DNA of 64,000 nt. Origin: Flagellimonas zhangzhouensis (GTDB lineage Bacteria > Bacteroidota > Bacteroidia > Flavobacteriales > Flavobacteriaceae). The position numbers and the translations under genes were made by a program. The notes under the pieces are model-generated. The model made no database searches. It was not told the DNA's origin and saw only the letters and a list, made by a program, of their open reading frames with translations. Where the stretch lies: assembly GCF_900102925.1 (NCBI RefSeq), contig NZ_FNKI01000001.1, positions 744,001 to 808,000 of the forward strand. Direction: 5' to 3'. Shown in pieces: positions 35,138-46,291 of this stretch; positions within the stretch are counted from its first letter, which is position 1, and each line of letters opens with the position of its first letter.

Positions 35138-38100
35138 ATGAAGACTAGCTTTTTAAGGGTCGGTATGCTATTATTGGCTACCGTCTTGTTTACCTCACCT
35201 ATTTATTCACAACGAAAAAAGAAAAATCAGAGCACTCCCGAATATCCCGAAGAGCTATATTCCAGTTTGGAATATCGATTGATCGGTCCATTCCGTGGAG
35301 GACGTTCAGGAACCGTTGCAGGTGTTCCAGGACAACCAGACCTATACTATTTTGGTGCCACAGGTGGTGGTGTTTGGAGAACTACGGATGGCGGAATCAC
35401 TTGGGAGAATATTTCCGATGGTTTTTTTGGTGGAAGTATCGGTGCCGTTGAGGTGGCACAAAGCGACCCCAACGTGATTTATGTCGGTGGAGGTGAGCAG
35501 ACTGTAAGAGGTAATGTTTCATCTGGCTACGGAGCATGGAAAACGGAGGATGCTGGTAAAACTTGGAAATCCATTGGATTGGAAAATAGCCGACACATTT
35601 CCCGTATGCGAATCCATCCTAAAGATCATAATACAGTATATGCCGCAGTAATGGGGAATCTGTACAAACCAACTGAAGAAAGAGGAGTGTATAAAAGTAC
35701 CGATGGTGGCGAAACATGGAAAAAAGTACTATATGCCAACGATTTGGCTGGTGCTGTTGATTTGATTTTTGACCCGAACAACCCAAGAATTTTATATGCT
35801 TCCACTTGGAGAGTGCAACGTACACCCTACAGCTTAAGTAGTGGTGGTGAAGGTTCTGCGCTTTGGAAAAGTACCGATAGTGGCGAAACTTGGACAGAGA
35901 TATCTAAAAACGAAGGCTTTGCAACTGACACCCTTGGGATTATTGGTGTTGCTGTTTCACCTGTAAATAGCAATAGGGTTTGGGCCATGGTAGAAAATAA
36001 AGAAAAAGGAGGGTTGTACCGCTCAGAAGATGGTGGTGCAACTTGGAGCCTGATCAATAGCGATAGAAGCCTTAGACAACGTGCTTGGTACTACACAAGA
36101 ATCTATGCAGATACCAATAATGAAGATATGGTGTATGTGATGAACGTAAGCTATCATAAAAGTACGGATGGAGGTAAAACATTTGTTTCCAATAATGCAC
36201 CACACGGAGACCACCACGACCTTTGGATAGCACCTGAAGATTCCAAGCGAATGATCATCGCTGATGATGGAGGAGCACAAGTGAGTTATGACGGTGGTGA
36301 AACTTGGAGTACCATGATGAACCAACCCACTGCACAATTTTATAGAGTGACTACGGACAATGCATTTCCTTATAGAATTTATGTGGCACAACAGGACAAC
36401 TCTACTTTAAGAATCAATTACAGAAGTGATGATTTTTCAATTGGTGAAGACGATTGGGAAAGAACAGCAGGGGGTGAGTCTGCCCATATTGCAGTGGACC
36501 CAACCAACGATGATATTGTTTATGGAGGTAGTTATGATGGATTTTTAGTGCGTCAAAACCATGCAAACAATACTGCCAGAGCGGTGAATGTTTGGCCAGA
36601 TAACCCTATGGGTTATGGCGCAGAGGGCATGAAGTATCGTTTCCAATGGAACTTCCCCATCATGTTCAGTAAGCACGATCCTAAAAAACTGTACACATTC
36701 TCCAATCACGTGCACATGACCACTAATGAAGGTCAAAGTTGGGAGTTGTTGAGTGATGACCTTACTAGAAATGATCCAACAAAATTGGTTTCAAGTGGTG
36801 GGCCTATCACACAAGATAACACCAGTGTGGAATATTATTGTACCATTTTCGCAGCCAACGAAAGTCCTTTAAAAGAAGGTCTGCTTTGGGTAGGTAGTGA
36901 TGATGGTTTGATCCATGTAACCAAAGACGGAGGAAAAACCTGGGAAAATGTGACCCCATCCAGTATGCCAGAATGGAACATGATCAATAGCATTGAGCCA
37001 TCTGCTTTTGATGAGGGAACTTGTTACGTGGCCGCTACACGTTACAAGTTGGGTGATTTCACACCTTATTTATATAAGACAACCGATTATGGAAAAACAT
37101 GGTCTTTGATTACTAATGGAATCGAAGATGAGCACTTTACCCGTGTGGTTCGTGAAGATCCAAAAAGAAAAGGTTTGTTGTATGCAGGAACTGAAACTGG
37201 CATGTACATATCATTTAATGATGGTGCCAAATGGGAGAAATTCCAAATGAACTTGCCGATTGTTCCAATCACGGATTTGACTATTAAGGACAACAATTTG
37301 ATCGTTGCTACCCAAGGTAGAAGTTTGTGGGTGATAGATGACCTTACCGTACTTCATCAATTGGATGATTCTAAAAAATCTTCCGAGACTATTTTGTATC
37401 AACCAAGAGAAAGCTACAGAACAAAAGGAAATACGGGTAGAAGACCATCCAAAACCGAGGGAACCAACTTGGCGAATGGTGTAATCACACATTTCTATCT
37501 AAAAGATGTTGCTGAAAAAGACAGTGTTGCCCTTACCTACACCAAAATGAATGGCGATACTTTGGCAACTTATAGCACCTATTCTAAAGAAAGAGGTAAA
37601 AAGTTGGAGGTTAAAAAAGGAGGTAATACCCATGTTTGGGATACTAGAGGTAAAAGTGCCGAACGTTTGGATGGCATGATTCTTTGGTGGGCCAACTTAA
37701 GCGGTCCAAAAGCAGTTCCAGGAACTTACAAAGTAACCTTGAATGTAAATGGTGAAACACAAACTGAAGATTTCAAGATTCTTCCAGACCCAAGAGCTGA
37801 GGTGACCATTGCCGATATGCAAAAGCAATACGATTTCATTACAGAGGTGAATGAAACTGTTGATTTGTCACACCAATCCATTAAAAAAATCAGAGCGGTA
37901 AATGGGAAGTTGGATGAATTCATCAAAAAATACAAAGATGAAGAAGCAACTACAGCATTGGTGGAGAAAGCCAAAACCATGAAAGAGAAATTTGGTTCCA
38001 TTGAAAAGGAATTGTACCAAACCCAGAATAGAAGTAATCAAGATCCTTTGAACTTCCCGATTAGGTTGACCAATAAATTGGGTCACTTGAACAGTTTGGT

Positions 38101-38272
38101 TTCCATGGACGATTTCCCACCAACCGATCAAGATATCGTGGTGAAAAATGAATTGTCAGCCGAAATCAAAAAACAATTAGCAGAATTTGATGCTTTGGTC
38201 GACAAGGAAATTTCAGACTTTAACGAAGAGTTCAACAAGCTTAACTTAAGCTATTTGAGCATCGAAGAATAA
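35138..38272 (+). CDS. large secreted BNR/sortilin-like (VPS10-type) repeat protein, copy 1
   Basis: 1044 aa. Signal peptide about 1-25. Residues ~40-760 carry about ten Asp-box or BNR-like motifs of the form S/T-x-D-x-G-x-T-W (TTDGGITW, TEDAGKTW, STDGGETW, STDSGETW, SEDGGATW, TKDGGKTW, TTDYGKTW), which build a large ten-bladed propeller of the sortilin/VPS10 or exo-xyloglucanase class. The C-terminal ~270 residues are a beta-sandwich plus a helical stretch (DPRAEVTIADMQKQYDFI...). Catalytic residues cannot be assigned from sequence alone. No T9SS tail. Its close paralogue follows. Confidence 0.85.
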   Translation: MKTSFLRVGMLLLATVLFTSPIYSQRKKKNQSTPEYPEELYSSLEYRLIGPFRGGRSGTVAGVPGQPDLYYFGATGGGVWRTTDGGITWENISDGFFGGSIGAVEVAQSDPNVIYVGGGEQTVRGNVSSGYGAWKTEDAGKTWKSIGLENSRHISRMRIHPKDHNTVYAAVMGNLYKPTEERGVYKSTDGGETWKKVLYANDLAGAVDLIFDPNNPRILYASTWRVQRTPYSLSSGGEGSALWKSTDSGETWTEISKNEGFATDTLGIIGVAVSPVNSNRVWAMVENKEKGGLYRSEDGGATWSLINSDRSLRQRAWYYTRIYADTNNEDMVYVMNVSYHKSTDGGKTFVSNNAPHGDHHDLWIAPEDSKRMIIADDGGAQVSYDGGETWSTMMNQPTAQFYRVTTDNAFPYRIYVAQQDNSTLRINYRSDDFSIGEDDWERTAGGESAHIAVDPTNDDIVYGGSYDGFLVRQNHANNTARAVNVWPDNPMGYGAEGMKYRFQWNFPIMFSKHDPKKLYTFSNHVHMTTNEGQSWELLSDDLTRNDPTKLVSSGGPITQDNTSVEYYCTIFAANESPLKEGLLWVGSDDGLIHVTKDGGKTWENVTPSSMPEWNMINSIEPSAFDEGTCYVAATRYKLGDFTPYLYKTTDYGKTWSLITNGIEDEHFTRVVREDPKRKGLLYAGTETGMYISFNDGAKWEKFQMNLPIVPITDLTIKDNNLIVATQGRSLWVIDDLTVLHQLDDSKKSSETILYQPRESYRTKGNTGRRPSKTEGTNLANGVITHFYLKDVAEKDSVALTYTKMNGDTLATYSTYSKERGKKLEVKKGGNTHVWDTRGKSAERLDGMILWWANLSGPKAVPGTYKVTLNVNGETQTEDFKILPDPRAEVTIADMQKQYDFITEVNETVDLSHQSIKKIRAVNGKLDEFIKKYKDEEATTALVEKAKTMKEKFGSIEKELYQTQNRSNQDPLNFPIRLTNKLGHLNSLVSMDDFPPTDQDIVVKNELSAEIKKQLAEFDALVDKEISDFNEEFNKLNLSYLSIEE

Positions 38273-38280
38273 AACAACTT

Positions 38281-38310
38281 AAAGCCCTTATGTTTTTCAT
38301 AGGGGCTTTT
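38281..38310 (+). terminator. Rho-independent terminator between the two BNR paralogues
   Basis: AAAGCCCTTATG and CATAGGGGCTTT pair (12 bp, one G-T wobble) around a T5 loop, followed by TTGCTTT. It lies just after the first paralogue, suggesting that the second is expressed separately or by read-through. Confidence 0.8.
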
Positions 38311-38339
38311 GCTTTAAAATATTTAGAACACCTATCATC

Positions 38340-41300
38340 ATGAAAAAAGGATTACTACTCTTGCTGTGCGGCTTTTGGGGGATGCTAGCCTTTGCACAGA
38401 CCGCAAACGAATATTTTGACCCCATGAAATTTAGGAACATTGGCCCATTTAGGGGTGGTCGTTCCGTAACTGCAAGTGGTGTGGTCGGTGACCCGCTTAC
38501 TTACTATATGGGTACCACGGGAGGTGGACTTTGGAAAACCACCAATGCAGGAGGTCAATGGGAAAATATTTCCGATGGTTATTTTGAACTGGGTTCTGTG
38601 GGTGCCGTATCGGTTTCCCAATCCAATCCCAATATTGTGTATTGCGGCATGGGGGAACATGCACCAAGAGGGGTAATGACTTCTTACGGAGATGGAATGT
38701 ACAAATCCAATGATGCAGGAAAAACCTGGGTCAAATTAGGATTGGAAAAAACGCAGCATATTTCCCGAATCATTATCCACCCGATCAATCCCAATATTGT
38801 TTATGTAGCTGCTCAAGGTGCTTTGTATGCTCCAAATGAAGAAAGGGGAGTATACCGCTCCGAGGATGGAGGAAAAACTTGGGAAAAAGTGCTTTATGTG
38901 GATGCAGGAACGGGAGCCGTAGAGCTTTCTATGGATGCCAATAACCCTTTGGTGCTGTATGCCGCTATGTGGGAGCATCAACGCAAGCCCAATAAAGTGA
39001 TCAGTGGTGGACCAGGCAGTGGATTGTACAAAAGTACCGATGGCGGTGATACTTGGAAAGAAATGACAAATGGTCTACCAGAGGAAAAAGGAAAAATGGC
39101 CATTTCGGTGAGTCCTGCAAATTCAGATAAAGTGTATGCTCTGATTGAAAGTGACTCCAATAAAGATAAAGGAGGTTTATTCGTTTCCAACGATGCTGGT
39201 GATAGCTGGCACATGGTGAGTGGCGACAACCGATTGGTGCAACGTGCTTGGTATTATATTGAGGTGTTTACCGATCCCAATAACGAAAACACGGTGTATG
39301 TGCTGAGTGCACCCATGATGCGTTCCGAAGACGGAGGAAAAACATGGGAGACCATTTCGGTTCCCCATGGTGACACACATGATCTTTGGTTCAACCCAGA
39401 CGATTCCAACAATATGGTCATGGCGAACGATGGTGGTGCAACCATCACGTTTAATTATGGGAAAGACTGGTCGTTATTGGACAACATGCCAACGGCTCAG
39501 TTTTACAGAATAAACACCGATAATCTTTATCCATACAATATTTATGGAGGGCAGCAGGACAATACTTCGGTTAAAATTGCTAGTCAATCCATGGGTCGAT
39601 GGAGCATTGGCAGGGAAGATTGGCATTACTCCGCAGGGGGTGAAAGTGCCTTTTTGGCCTTTGATCCAGATGACCCTCGCTATGTAATGGGAGGAAGTTA
39701 TTTGGGAACTATTGAGTTGCTGGATATGGAATCCAAAATGTCGAGCAATATTATGGCGGCACCCATCCAATATTTGGGTCGTGATGCCCGTGACATGAAA
39801 TATCTTTACAACTGGAATGCACCCATTATTTGGTCCAAGCATGAACCAGGCACTTTTTACCATGGAGCGCAATTGGTGTTGCGAACTCGAGACAATGGGG
39901 TGAATTGGGAAGAAATATCACCCGATCTTACCCGCGACCAAGATGAATTGCAAGGAAAAGGAGGCGGTCCCTACACCAATGAGGCAGTAGGTGCCGAAAA
40001 TTATGGAACCTTGGCCTATCTTATCGAATCACCTCATGAAAAAGGGGTGTTGATCTCTGGTAGTGATGACGGTTTGGTACACATTACCAAAAATGGAGGT
40101 GAATCTTGGGAAAATATTACCCCAAAGGGTTTAAAGGAATGTTTGGTGAACGCTATTGAAGTTTCTCCACATGATCCAGCAACCATTTATATAGCTACCA
40201 CCCGATATAAATTCAATGACTATACGCCAGCGATGTACAAGAGTACAGACTATGGAAAAAGTTGGACCAACATTAGCGAGGGAATTCCCTATGGAGCTTT
40301 CACCCGAGTAGTGCGAGAAGATGCAGACCAAAAAGGATTGTTGTACGCAGGTACCGAAAAAGGTCTTTACGTGTCTTGGGACGATGGTAAAAAATGGGAG
40401 CCACTACAATTGAATTTACCTAAAACTCCTATTACCGATTTAAAAGTACACCAAGGGGATTTGATCGTGGCTACTTCAGGTCGATCTTTCTGGATTTTGG
40501 ATAATATTACCACCCTTTCACAATACAAAGGTGACACCAAAAGCTTAAAACTATACAAACCAGAAACTACCGTTCACGGATCTTGGGGCAGTCAATTGAA
40601 CAGCAGCTCCAAAAGCGTAACAGGCACCAGTACATTTGAAGGGGTAAACCCCGCCAATGGAATGGTAATTTATTATAATCTTCCTGAGAAATTGGACAGC
40701 ACAGACCTTACCATGGAAATTGTGGATAGCAAAGGAAAAGTGGTTCGTAGTTTGACTTCCAAAAAAGATGAAAGTTTTGTTCCGCACAATGGAGGTGGTG
40801 CACCACCAGCCCCAACTTTAGGAAAGGACAAAGGATTGAATCGTTTTGTGTGGGATTTAAAAACACCAATTGTTCCTGGTGTTCCAGGAGTTTATATCGA
40901 AGCGAATTTTACAGGACACAAAGTGCCGCCAGGAACCTATACCATCAACCTAAAGGTTGGGGATGAAACCGTTTCCACCCAAGCATCCATTATCAAAACA
41001 CCAAATACCGAAATTACCCAAGAACATTTTGAGGAATACCACAGCTTCATGTCAGAAATCGAAGCCAATGTGACCGATATGCACAACAAGGTTAATACTC
41101 TTAAAAAAGTGCAAGGTCAGTTAGCTGGATTGTTGAAAGATTTGGAAAATGAAACCTTAAAAGAAGAGGGTAAAGCCTTATTGGAAGCTTTAAAAGCGTG
41201 GGACGGTGATATGGTGCAGAGAAAGTCACAAGCGTATGACGATGTGGAGAATTTCCCCAACAAGTTTACCGCAGAGTACTTATTTTTGATGAACCATAGT

Positions 41301-41465
41301 GATAGTTCGCTTCCGCAGATCAATCAACCCTCAAAGGATAGAAAAGCGGAGTTGGATGCCCAATGGGTCGGTCTCAAACAACGAGCAGAGACCTTAATGA
41401 ATGCCGATATTCCCAATTTCAACAAAAAACTTTGGGAAAATGGTGTGGGAGCTATTCGATTGTAG
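38340..41465 (+). CDS. large secreted BNR/sortilin-like (VPS10-type) repeat protein, copy 2
   Basis: 1041 aa, about the same length as its neighbour and clearly homologous along the whole length (both have FRGGRS, ATGGGVWRTT or [14 protein letters not shown]+S+DGG+TW, HGDxHDLW, [20 protein letters not shown]). Signal peptide [20 protein letters not shown]. Eleven Asp-box-like motifs ([32 protein letters not shown] and others). The C-terminal part again is a beta-sandwich with a helical end. A distinct acquired loop at ~810 is Pro/Gly-rich ([13 protein letters not shown]). The pair looks like an ancient tandem duplication, now diverged. Confidence 0.85.
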   Translation: MKKGLLLLLCGFWGMLAFAQTANEYFDPMKFRNIGPFRGGRSVTASGVVGDPLTYYMGTTGGGLWKTTNAGGQWENISDGYFELGSVGAVSVSQSNPNIVYCGMGEHAPRGVMTSYGDGMYKSNDAGKTWVKLGLEKTQHISRIIIHPINPNIVYVAAQGALYAPNEERGVYRSEDGGKTWEKVLYVDAGTGAVELSMDANNPLVLYAAMWEHQRKPNKVISGGPGSGLYKSTDGGDTWKEMTNGLPEEKGKMAISVSPANSDKVYALIESDSNKDKGGLFVSNDAGDSWHMVSGDNRLVQRAWYYIEVFTDPNNENTVYVLSAPMMRSEDGGKTWETISVPHGDTHDLWFNPDDSNNMVMANDGGATITFNYGKDWSLLDNMPTAQFYRINTDNLYPYNIYGGQQDNTSVKIASQSMGRWSIGREDWHYSAGGESAFLAFDPDDPRYVMGGSYLGTIELLDMESKMSSNIMAAPIQYLGRDARDMKYLYNWNAPIIWSKHEPGTFYHGAQLVLRTRDNGVNWEEISPDLTRDQDELQGKGGGPYTNEAVGAENYGTLAYLIESPHEKGVLISGSDDGLVHITKNGGESWENITPKGLKECLVNAIEVSPHDPATIYIATTRYKFNDYTPAMYKSTDYGKSWTNISEGIPYGAFTRVVREDADQKGLLYAGTEKGLYVSWDDGKKWEPLQLNLPKTPITDLKVHQGDLIVATSGRSFWILDNITTLSQYKGDTKSLKLYKPETTVHGSWGSQLNSSSKSVTGTSTFEGVNPANGMVIYYNLPEKLDSTDLTMEIVDSKGKVVRSLTSKKDESFVPHNGGGAPPAPTLGKDKGLNRFVWDLKTPIVPGVPGVYIEANFTGHKVPPGTYTINLKVGDETVSTQASIIKTPNTEITQEHFEEYHSFMSEIEANVTDMHNKVNTLKKVQGQLAGLLKDLENETLKEEGKALLEALKAWDGDMVQRKSQAYDDVENFPNKFTAEYLFLMNHSDSSLPQINQPSKDRKAELDAQWVGLKQRAETLMNADIPNFNKKLWENGVGAIRL

Positions 41466-41484
41466 AAACTAAAAACAGGATAAA

Positions 41485-42030
41485 TTGCTGTACCCTTATA
41501 TAAAATCGCTTCATTTGATTTTTGTGGTGACCTGGTTTGCAGGCTTGTTCTACATTCCTAGGCTGTTTATTTACCACATAGAAGCAAATCAAAAACCATC
41601 ACCCGATAAGGAGATTCTTTCTGACCAATTAAAGTTGATGACCAAAAGGTTATGGTATATTATTACTTGGCCATCAGCAATTTTGTGCACGCTCACCGCC
41701 ATTTGGTTGTTGATTTTAATGCCAGGATGGTTGGAGCAAGCATGGATGCACGTAAAACTTGCTTTTGTTGTGTTGCTCTTCGGATACCATTTTAAATGCC
41801 ATCAAATTTTCAAACAATTGCAACGCGATGAGGTCAACTACACCTCTAAGTTCATGCGGATGTGGAACGAGGTGGCAACCATTATTTTATTTGCCGTGGT
41901 CTTTTTGGTCATCCTTAAAAGTGCCTTCAACTGGATCTATGGCATTGTTGGCATGTTTGTGTTGATGATTCTACTCATGCTTGGCATTCGATGGTACAAG
42001 AAAGTGAGGGATAGAAATCCTAATGCATAA
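41485..42030 (+). CDS. hemJ: CopD/HemJ-family protoporphyrinogen IX oxidase
   Basis: 181 aa, four or five transmembrane helices. IKSLHLIFVVTWFAGLFYIPRLFIYH (~6-31) with the conserved His residues, and HVKLAFVVLLFGYHFKCHQIF (~90-110), are the HemJ/UPF0093 hallmarks. HemJ oxidises protoporphyrinogen IX to protoporphyrin IX in the membrane and fills the step between HemF and HemH. No ATG is available; TTG at 41485 gives the standard N-terminus (MLYPYIKSLH), so a non-ATG start is used. It follows the BNR gene by 19 bp, far from the other heme genes. Confidence 0.9.
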   Translation: MLYPYIKSLHLIFVVTWFAGLFYIPRLFIYHIEANQKPSPDKEILSDQLKLMTKRLWYIITWPSAILCTLTAIWLLILMPGWLEQAWMHVKLAFVVLLFGYHFKCHQIFKQLQRDEVNYTSKFMRMWNEVATIILFAVVFLVILKSAFNWIYGIVGMFVLMILLMLGIRWYKKVRDRNPNA

Positions 42031-42035
42031 AATTT

Positions 42036-42125
42036 CAAGCGCAAGTTCAAGGTTTAAGTTCAAATTCAAGTACATGTTTCAATGAAATACGGATACTTGG
42101 GTTTGAGCTTGATTCTTGCACTTTA
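42036..42125. repeat. degenerate AAGTTCAA-type repeat tract
   Basis: Contains CAAGCGCAAGTTCAAGG, AAGTTCAAATTCAAG and, on the other side, TTTGAGCTTGATTCTTGC as a rough inverted counterpart. Related to the tract at 8441-8475. Fills most of the 152-bp gap between hemJ and the kinase. Confidence 0.45.
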
Positions 42126-42182
42126 ACTTTACCCCTTGTTTGGCTCAATAATTGCTTAAATTTAACCTTAAATCAAGCCAAT

Positions 42183-43640
42183 TTGTTCCGAAAGCTATCC
42201 TTAAGGTCCCGTATTTTCATTTCCATGATCACTTTGGTGGTGGTTGCCTCTGTCTTAATTGCAGGGGTTACAGTGTATCAATACAAGGAGCAATCTAGAG
42301 ATTACCATGATGTTCGGCTTGAGCGGAAAGAACAACAAATCTTGCGAAGTATCACCTATGCTCTTCGTGAAACCACTTACCCCATAAACACCGAAAATCT
42401 CGGCCTCATTTTCAGTGAAGAAATCTATAAGATTGCCAATATTCAGGATTTAAACTTCAATATTTATGATCTTGAGGGTACTTTGATCAAAAGCTCCAGA
42501 CCAAGTTTTGACACCGATTCCATTTCCGCCTGTTTGGATTCAGAAGTATTGAATTATTTAAGGGAAAGTGGAGAATCTAGATTGGTCGAAGAAAAACATG
42601 CCGCTGGGGAAGATTTTCAAGCTTCATACACCTACTTGTTGGATCTAAAGTTCAAACCCATAGGGATTTTGAACCTGCCCTATTTTGAGGACAATTCCTT
42701 CAATAACATGGAATTGCGGGAGTTTTTGATGCGATTAGGATTGGTTTATCTTTTAATGTTGATAGTGGCCATTATTTTGGCGTATTTCATCACCAAATAC
42801 ATTACCCGATCGCTCCAGACCATTTCGGATAAAATCAATAGAACGAATTTGACCAGACAGAATGAGAAAATCTATATTAATAGTCCTGGGGAAGAAATTG
42901 GCACTTTGGTATCCTCGTACAACCGAATGATTGATGAATTGGAGGAAAGTGCAGTAAAATTGGCTCGTAGTGAACGGGAACAAGCATGGCGCGAAATGGC
43001 GAAGCAAGTGGCACATGAAATCAAAAATCCATTAACGCCCCTTCGGTTGACCGTTCAAAGTTTTGAGCGCAAATTCGACCCCAACGACCCCGATATAGAT
43101 AAAAAGGTACATGAGTTTTCCAATACGTTGATACAACAAATCGACACCATGAGTAATATTGCCACGGCCTTTTCAAGCTTTGCAGATATGCCAGCACAAC
43201 AAAATGAGACGTTGAATGTGGTGAATGTAGTAAAATTGGCCTTGGAAATTTTTAATGAGGACTATATTCATTTTATAGCGGATGAAAAGGAAATCATTGC
43301 CAAATTAGATCGAACCCAATTGATTAGGGTGGTAACGAATTTGGTAAAAAATGCCATTCAAGCTGTTCCCGATGTAGAAGCGCCTCGCATTTTGGTTACG
43401 GTTGCCTCGGCGGGTGATAGGGTTAAAATTTCCGTGGCGGATAATGGAGTGGGAATCTCAGACGATTTCAAACACCGTGTTTTTGAACCTAAGTTTACCA
43501 CCAAATCCAGTGGTACAGGACTTGGATTGGGAATGGTAAAAAACATAGTGGAAAACTACGGCGGAACAATTAACTTTACTTCTAAGCAAGGAAAAGGAAC
43601 CGTTTTTACCATTGAGTTTCCAAAGGAACATTCAACGTAA
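42183..43640 (+). CDS. sensor histidine kinase with HAMP domain
   Basis: 485 aa. Transmembrane helices at ~12-32 and ~180-205 flank a periplasmic sensor of about 145 residues. A HAMP domain follows (~205-260), then HisKA with the phospho-His in AHEIKNPLTPLRLT (~280) and HATPase_c with N-box NLVKNAIQAV (~385), G1 DNGVGIS (~420) and G2 GTGLGLGMVKNI (~445). The LTPLRL pattern is NtrY-like. No response regulator is adjacent, so its partner is elsewhere. The start is TTG 42183 (MFRKLSLRSRIF); no ATG is available before the first transmembrane helix. Confidence 0.9.
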   Translation: MFRKLSLRSRIFISMITLVVVASVLIAGVTVYQYKEQSRDYHDVRLERKEQQILRSITYALRETTYPINTENLGLIFSEEIYKIANIQDLNFNIYDLEGTLIKSSRPSFDTDSISACLDSEVLNYLRESGESRLVEEKHAAGEDFQASYTYLLDLKFKPIGILNLPYFEDNSFNNMELREFLMRLGLVYLLMLIVAIILAYFITKYITRSLQTISDKINRTNLTRQNEKIYINSPGEEIGTLVSSYNRMIDELEESAVKLARSEREQAWREMAKQVAHEIKNPLTPLRLTVQSFERKFDPNDPDIDKKVHEFSNTLIQQIDTMSNIATAFSSFADMPAQQNETLNVVNVVKLALEIFNEDYIHFIADEKEIIAKLDRTQLIRVVTNLVKNAIQAVPDVEAPRILVTVASAGDRVKISVADNGVGISDDFKHRVFEPKFTTKSSGTGLGLGMVKNIVENYGGTINFTSKQGKGTVFTIEFPKEHST

Positions 43641-43679
43641 TGACTTGCAAAAATTCAATTTAAATCTACAACTTCGCAT

Positions 43680-44462
43680 ATGGACTTCGAAAACATTTAT
43701 ATTGAGGAAGAGAACAATTTGGCCACTATTACAATCAATAGGCCCAGCAAATTGAATGCACTCAACCAAAGAACCATAAAGGAACTTCACGTGGCATTTA
43801 AGGAGTTGGATGAAGACCCAGAAATAAAGGTGATCATTGTTACAGGCAGTGGGGAAAAGGCCTTCGTAGCAGGTGCCGATATTTCGGAATTCGCCAATTT
43901 TTCAGTGAAAGAAGGCCGACAACTGGCGGCCATTGGCCAAGAAAAACTATTTGATTTTGTGGAAAACTTGACCACACCTGTTATTGCGGCCATCAATGGC
44001 TTTGCCTTGGGAGGCGGTTTGGAACTGGCTATGGCTTGTCATTTTAGAATTGCCAATAGCAATGCTCGAATGGGGTTGCCTGAGGTTTCATTGGGAGTAA
44101 TTCCAGGGTATGGAGGTACGCAACGCCTTCCTCAACTTATCGGTAAGGGCAGGGCCATGGAAATGATCATGACAGCGGGTATGATCGATGCCGACAAAGC
44201 TTTTGCTTATGGTTTGGTGAATCATGTGGTTTCCCCTGAGGAATTATTGCCAGTCTGTGCCAAAATAGGGAGCAGGATATCGAATAATTCGTCTGTGGCC
44301 ATAAAATATGCAATAAAAGCGGTAAATGCTGGTTTTAGGTATGACGCTGATGGCTTTTCGGCTGAAATTGATGCCTTTGGTACTTGTTTTGGAACCGACG
44401 ATTTTAAAGAAGGAACCTCTGCATTTTTGGACAAGCGCAAGGCAGATTTCCCTGGATCGTGA
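43680..44462 (+). CDS. enoyl-CoA hydratase/isomerase family protein
   Basis: 260 aa crotonase. Oxyanion-hole blocks FVAGADISEF (~63) and ALGGGLELAMACHFRIA (~107), and catalytic Glu blocks GLPEVSLGVIPGYGGTQRLPQLIG (~134), fit hydratase activity, probably short-chain fatty acid or 3-hydroxybutyryl-CoA metabolism. It follows the kinase gene by 39 bp and precedes the hypothetical secreted protein, all on the plus strand. Confidence 0.9.
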   Translation: MDFENIYIEEENNLATITINRPSKLNALNQRTIKELHVAFKELDEDPEIKVIIVTGSGEKAFVAGADISEFANFSVKEGRQLAAIGQEKLFDFVENLTTPVIAAINGFALGGGLELAMACHFRIANSNARMGLPEVSLGVIPGYGGTQRLPQLIGKGRAMEMIMTAGMIDADKAFAYGLVNHVVSPEELLPVCAKIGSRISNNSSVAIKYAIKAVNAGFRYDADGFSAEIDAFGTCFGTDDFKEGTSAFLDKRKADFPGS

Positions 44463-44487
44463 TCAGTGGCCTTAACCAAGCCAAATC

Positions 44488-46047
44488 ATGACTAAAAACC
44501 TACTATTTACCCTGTTTTTTGTATGTGTTGGTATCGTTGCCAGTGCGCAAAAGATGCCTGTTTCCTACGATTTTGGAGAAAAATACCAAGACCGATATCG
44601 TTACTCCAATCTAATGACGATTGATGAAGACGCATCAGGAGGTTATATTTTGGTGCGAGCCTATTATCAAGGTTTGATTTTGAGACCCAAAGGGTATCTC
44701 ATAGAACATTACAACAAAGATCTTGAACTGATCAATGAGTTCAACTACAAACTCAAGGGGATGGATTTTGTGGATGGATTTCTCAAAAACGGACAATTAC
44801 ATTTACTTTTCATTAATTACAACCAAACTCAAGGTCAGTACGAATATTGGGCACACACCAGTCCCATTATCAATTTTAACTTTAGGGAGAAGAAAATACT
44901 ATCCATTGCTTCTGAACAGGTGGAGAATCCTGTAGGTAAAAACTATTACAATCGAAATTTTTCCAATGGATTTACCACAGCAATTCTGTTCAATGAGGCC
45001 AAAACAGGATTCGTGATCAGTACCCATCATAAAAAGGGGAAACAGAACAAGCATATGATCCATTTGTTCGACACCTCGTTGAATCAGCGTTTCGAACATG
45101 ATTTTTCCGATGAGATAGAAGAAAAAAATTATGCTTTTGAAAATGTCGCTATCTCCCAAGACCTTCAAACAGCTTATATAGTTGGAAAGGCCTATTTTAA
45201 GCGAAAACGTTTCCGTGTAGATGAGCGTAAATTCCAATATGAACTCATAAAAGTCAACTCCACGGGAAGTCAAACCCAGTCGTTTGTAGATCCTGGAAAG
45301 TATCCTGAAGCACTTTTCCCAATCAATATTAAAGACAGACTAGTCTGTGTCGGATTTTATGCTGATAGAAAAGATAATCGGTACAATGGGATCGCTTATT
45401 TTGATCTAGATCCAAGTACTTTAAACATCAAAAGTCAAAAGTACAATCCCTTTTCGCAGCAGTTTATGGACGATAAATTTGGTAGAGAGGGAGATAAGGA
45501 GATCAAAAACCTAATTTTTAAAAGTGTGGTAGTTTCTCCTGAAGAAGAGATCTTATTTAATGCCGAAGAATACTTTGTGACCTCAGGATTGGAGGTTACG
45601 GGTGCAGGCCAGCGCGTAAAAATTGAAAGGTATCATTATAATGATATTGTAAGCGTGAAACTTGCTCCCGATGGAGCATTGGATTGGGCAAGAAACATCA
45701 ATAAAACCGAAGTGACCCAAGGTGACGGAGCCTATGCCTCCTACAGTTCGTACTATAAAAATGGGAAAACATATTTCTTCATTTGTACAGCCTCAGAATC
45801 TCCTGATCTGATCAATAACGAACGACTTATTTTTAAGCAGGGTTTTAGTCGAAACCGTAATGTGTTCATTATTTCTTTGGATGAAAATGGAAGTATCGAC
45901 TACGAGAAAATCATCGATTCCAAGGAAGCTCGTCTGCCGTTGATGGTTTCCAAACCCCTAAAGGACAAAAGAGAAAACAAGATGCTCTTTTACGCTAAAC
46001 AGGGTAGTAAAAAACAATTGGTGAAAGTTGATTTCAATGATCAATAG
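44488..46047 (+). CDS. secreted protein of unknown function, propeller-like
   Basis: 519 aa with signal peptide LLFTLFFVCVGIVASAQ. The body is made of repeated short beta-like stretches of the form xxYILVRAYYQG, xLxLLFINYN, GFVISTHHKKG, xxAYIVGKAYF, DRLVCVGFYAD, GKTYFFICTAS, NVFIISLDENG, suggesting a seven- or eight-bladed propeller. No named family was recognised. It ends at 46047 before a repeat-filled gap. Lies 25 bp after the crotonase gene. Confidence 0.7.
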   Translation: MTKNLLFTLFFVCVGIVASAQKMPVSYDFGEKYQDRYRYSNLMTIDEDASGGYILVRAYYQGLILRPKGYLIEHYNKDLELINEFNYKLKGMDFVDGFLKNGQLHLLFINYNQTQGQYEYWAHTSPIINFNFREKKILSIASEQVENPVGKNYYNRNFSNGFTTAILFNEAKTGFVISTHHKKGKQNKHMIHLFDTSLNQRFEHDFSDEIEEKNYAFENVAISQDLQTAYIVGKAYFKRKRFRVDERKFQYELIKVNSTGSQTQSFVDPGKYPEALFPINIKDRLVCVGFYADRKDNRYNGIAYFDLDPSTLNIKSQKYNPFSQQFMDDKFGREGDKEIKNLIFKSVVVSPEEEILFNAEEYFVTSGLEVTGAGQRVKIERYHYNDIVSVKLAPDGALDWARNINKTEVTQGDGAYASYSSYYKNGKTYFFICTASESPDLINNERLIFKQGFSRNRNVFIISLDENGSIDYEKIIDSKEARLPLMVSKPLKDKRENKMLFYAKQGSKKQLVKVDFNDQ

Positions 46048-46085
46048 ACAATTTTTCAATAACCAATAAGACGTTTGTTGTTTGT

Positions 46086-46175
46086 TGTCATTTCGAGCGC
46101 AGTCGAGAAATCTCTTTTTTAATCCTTGACTCTTCACGCTCAACCCCGTTTCGAGCAATTCGTGTCATTTCTTTT
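46086..46175. repeat. family A repeat copy
   Basis: TGTCATTTCGAGCGCAGTCG at 46086, running to GAGAAATCTC (46114), then a related TTTCGAGCAATTCGTGTCAT further right (46150). Lies between two plus-strand genes, so it is not simply a convergent-terminator element. Confidence 0.7.
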
Positions 46176-46291
46176 TTTTATCTAAGAAACAAGACAAAGG
46201 ACGGGTGGCTATCCCCTTTCACCTTTCACCCTTGACTTAAATTCAATCTTGATATTGGAAATAATCCATATATTTGGAATAAAACCAATTT

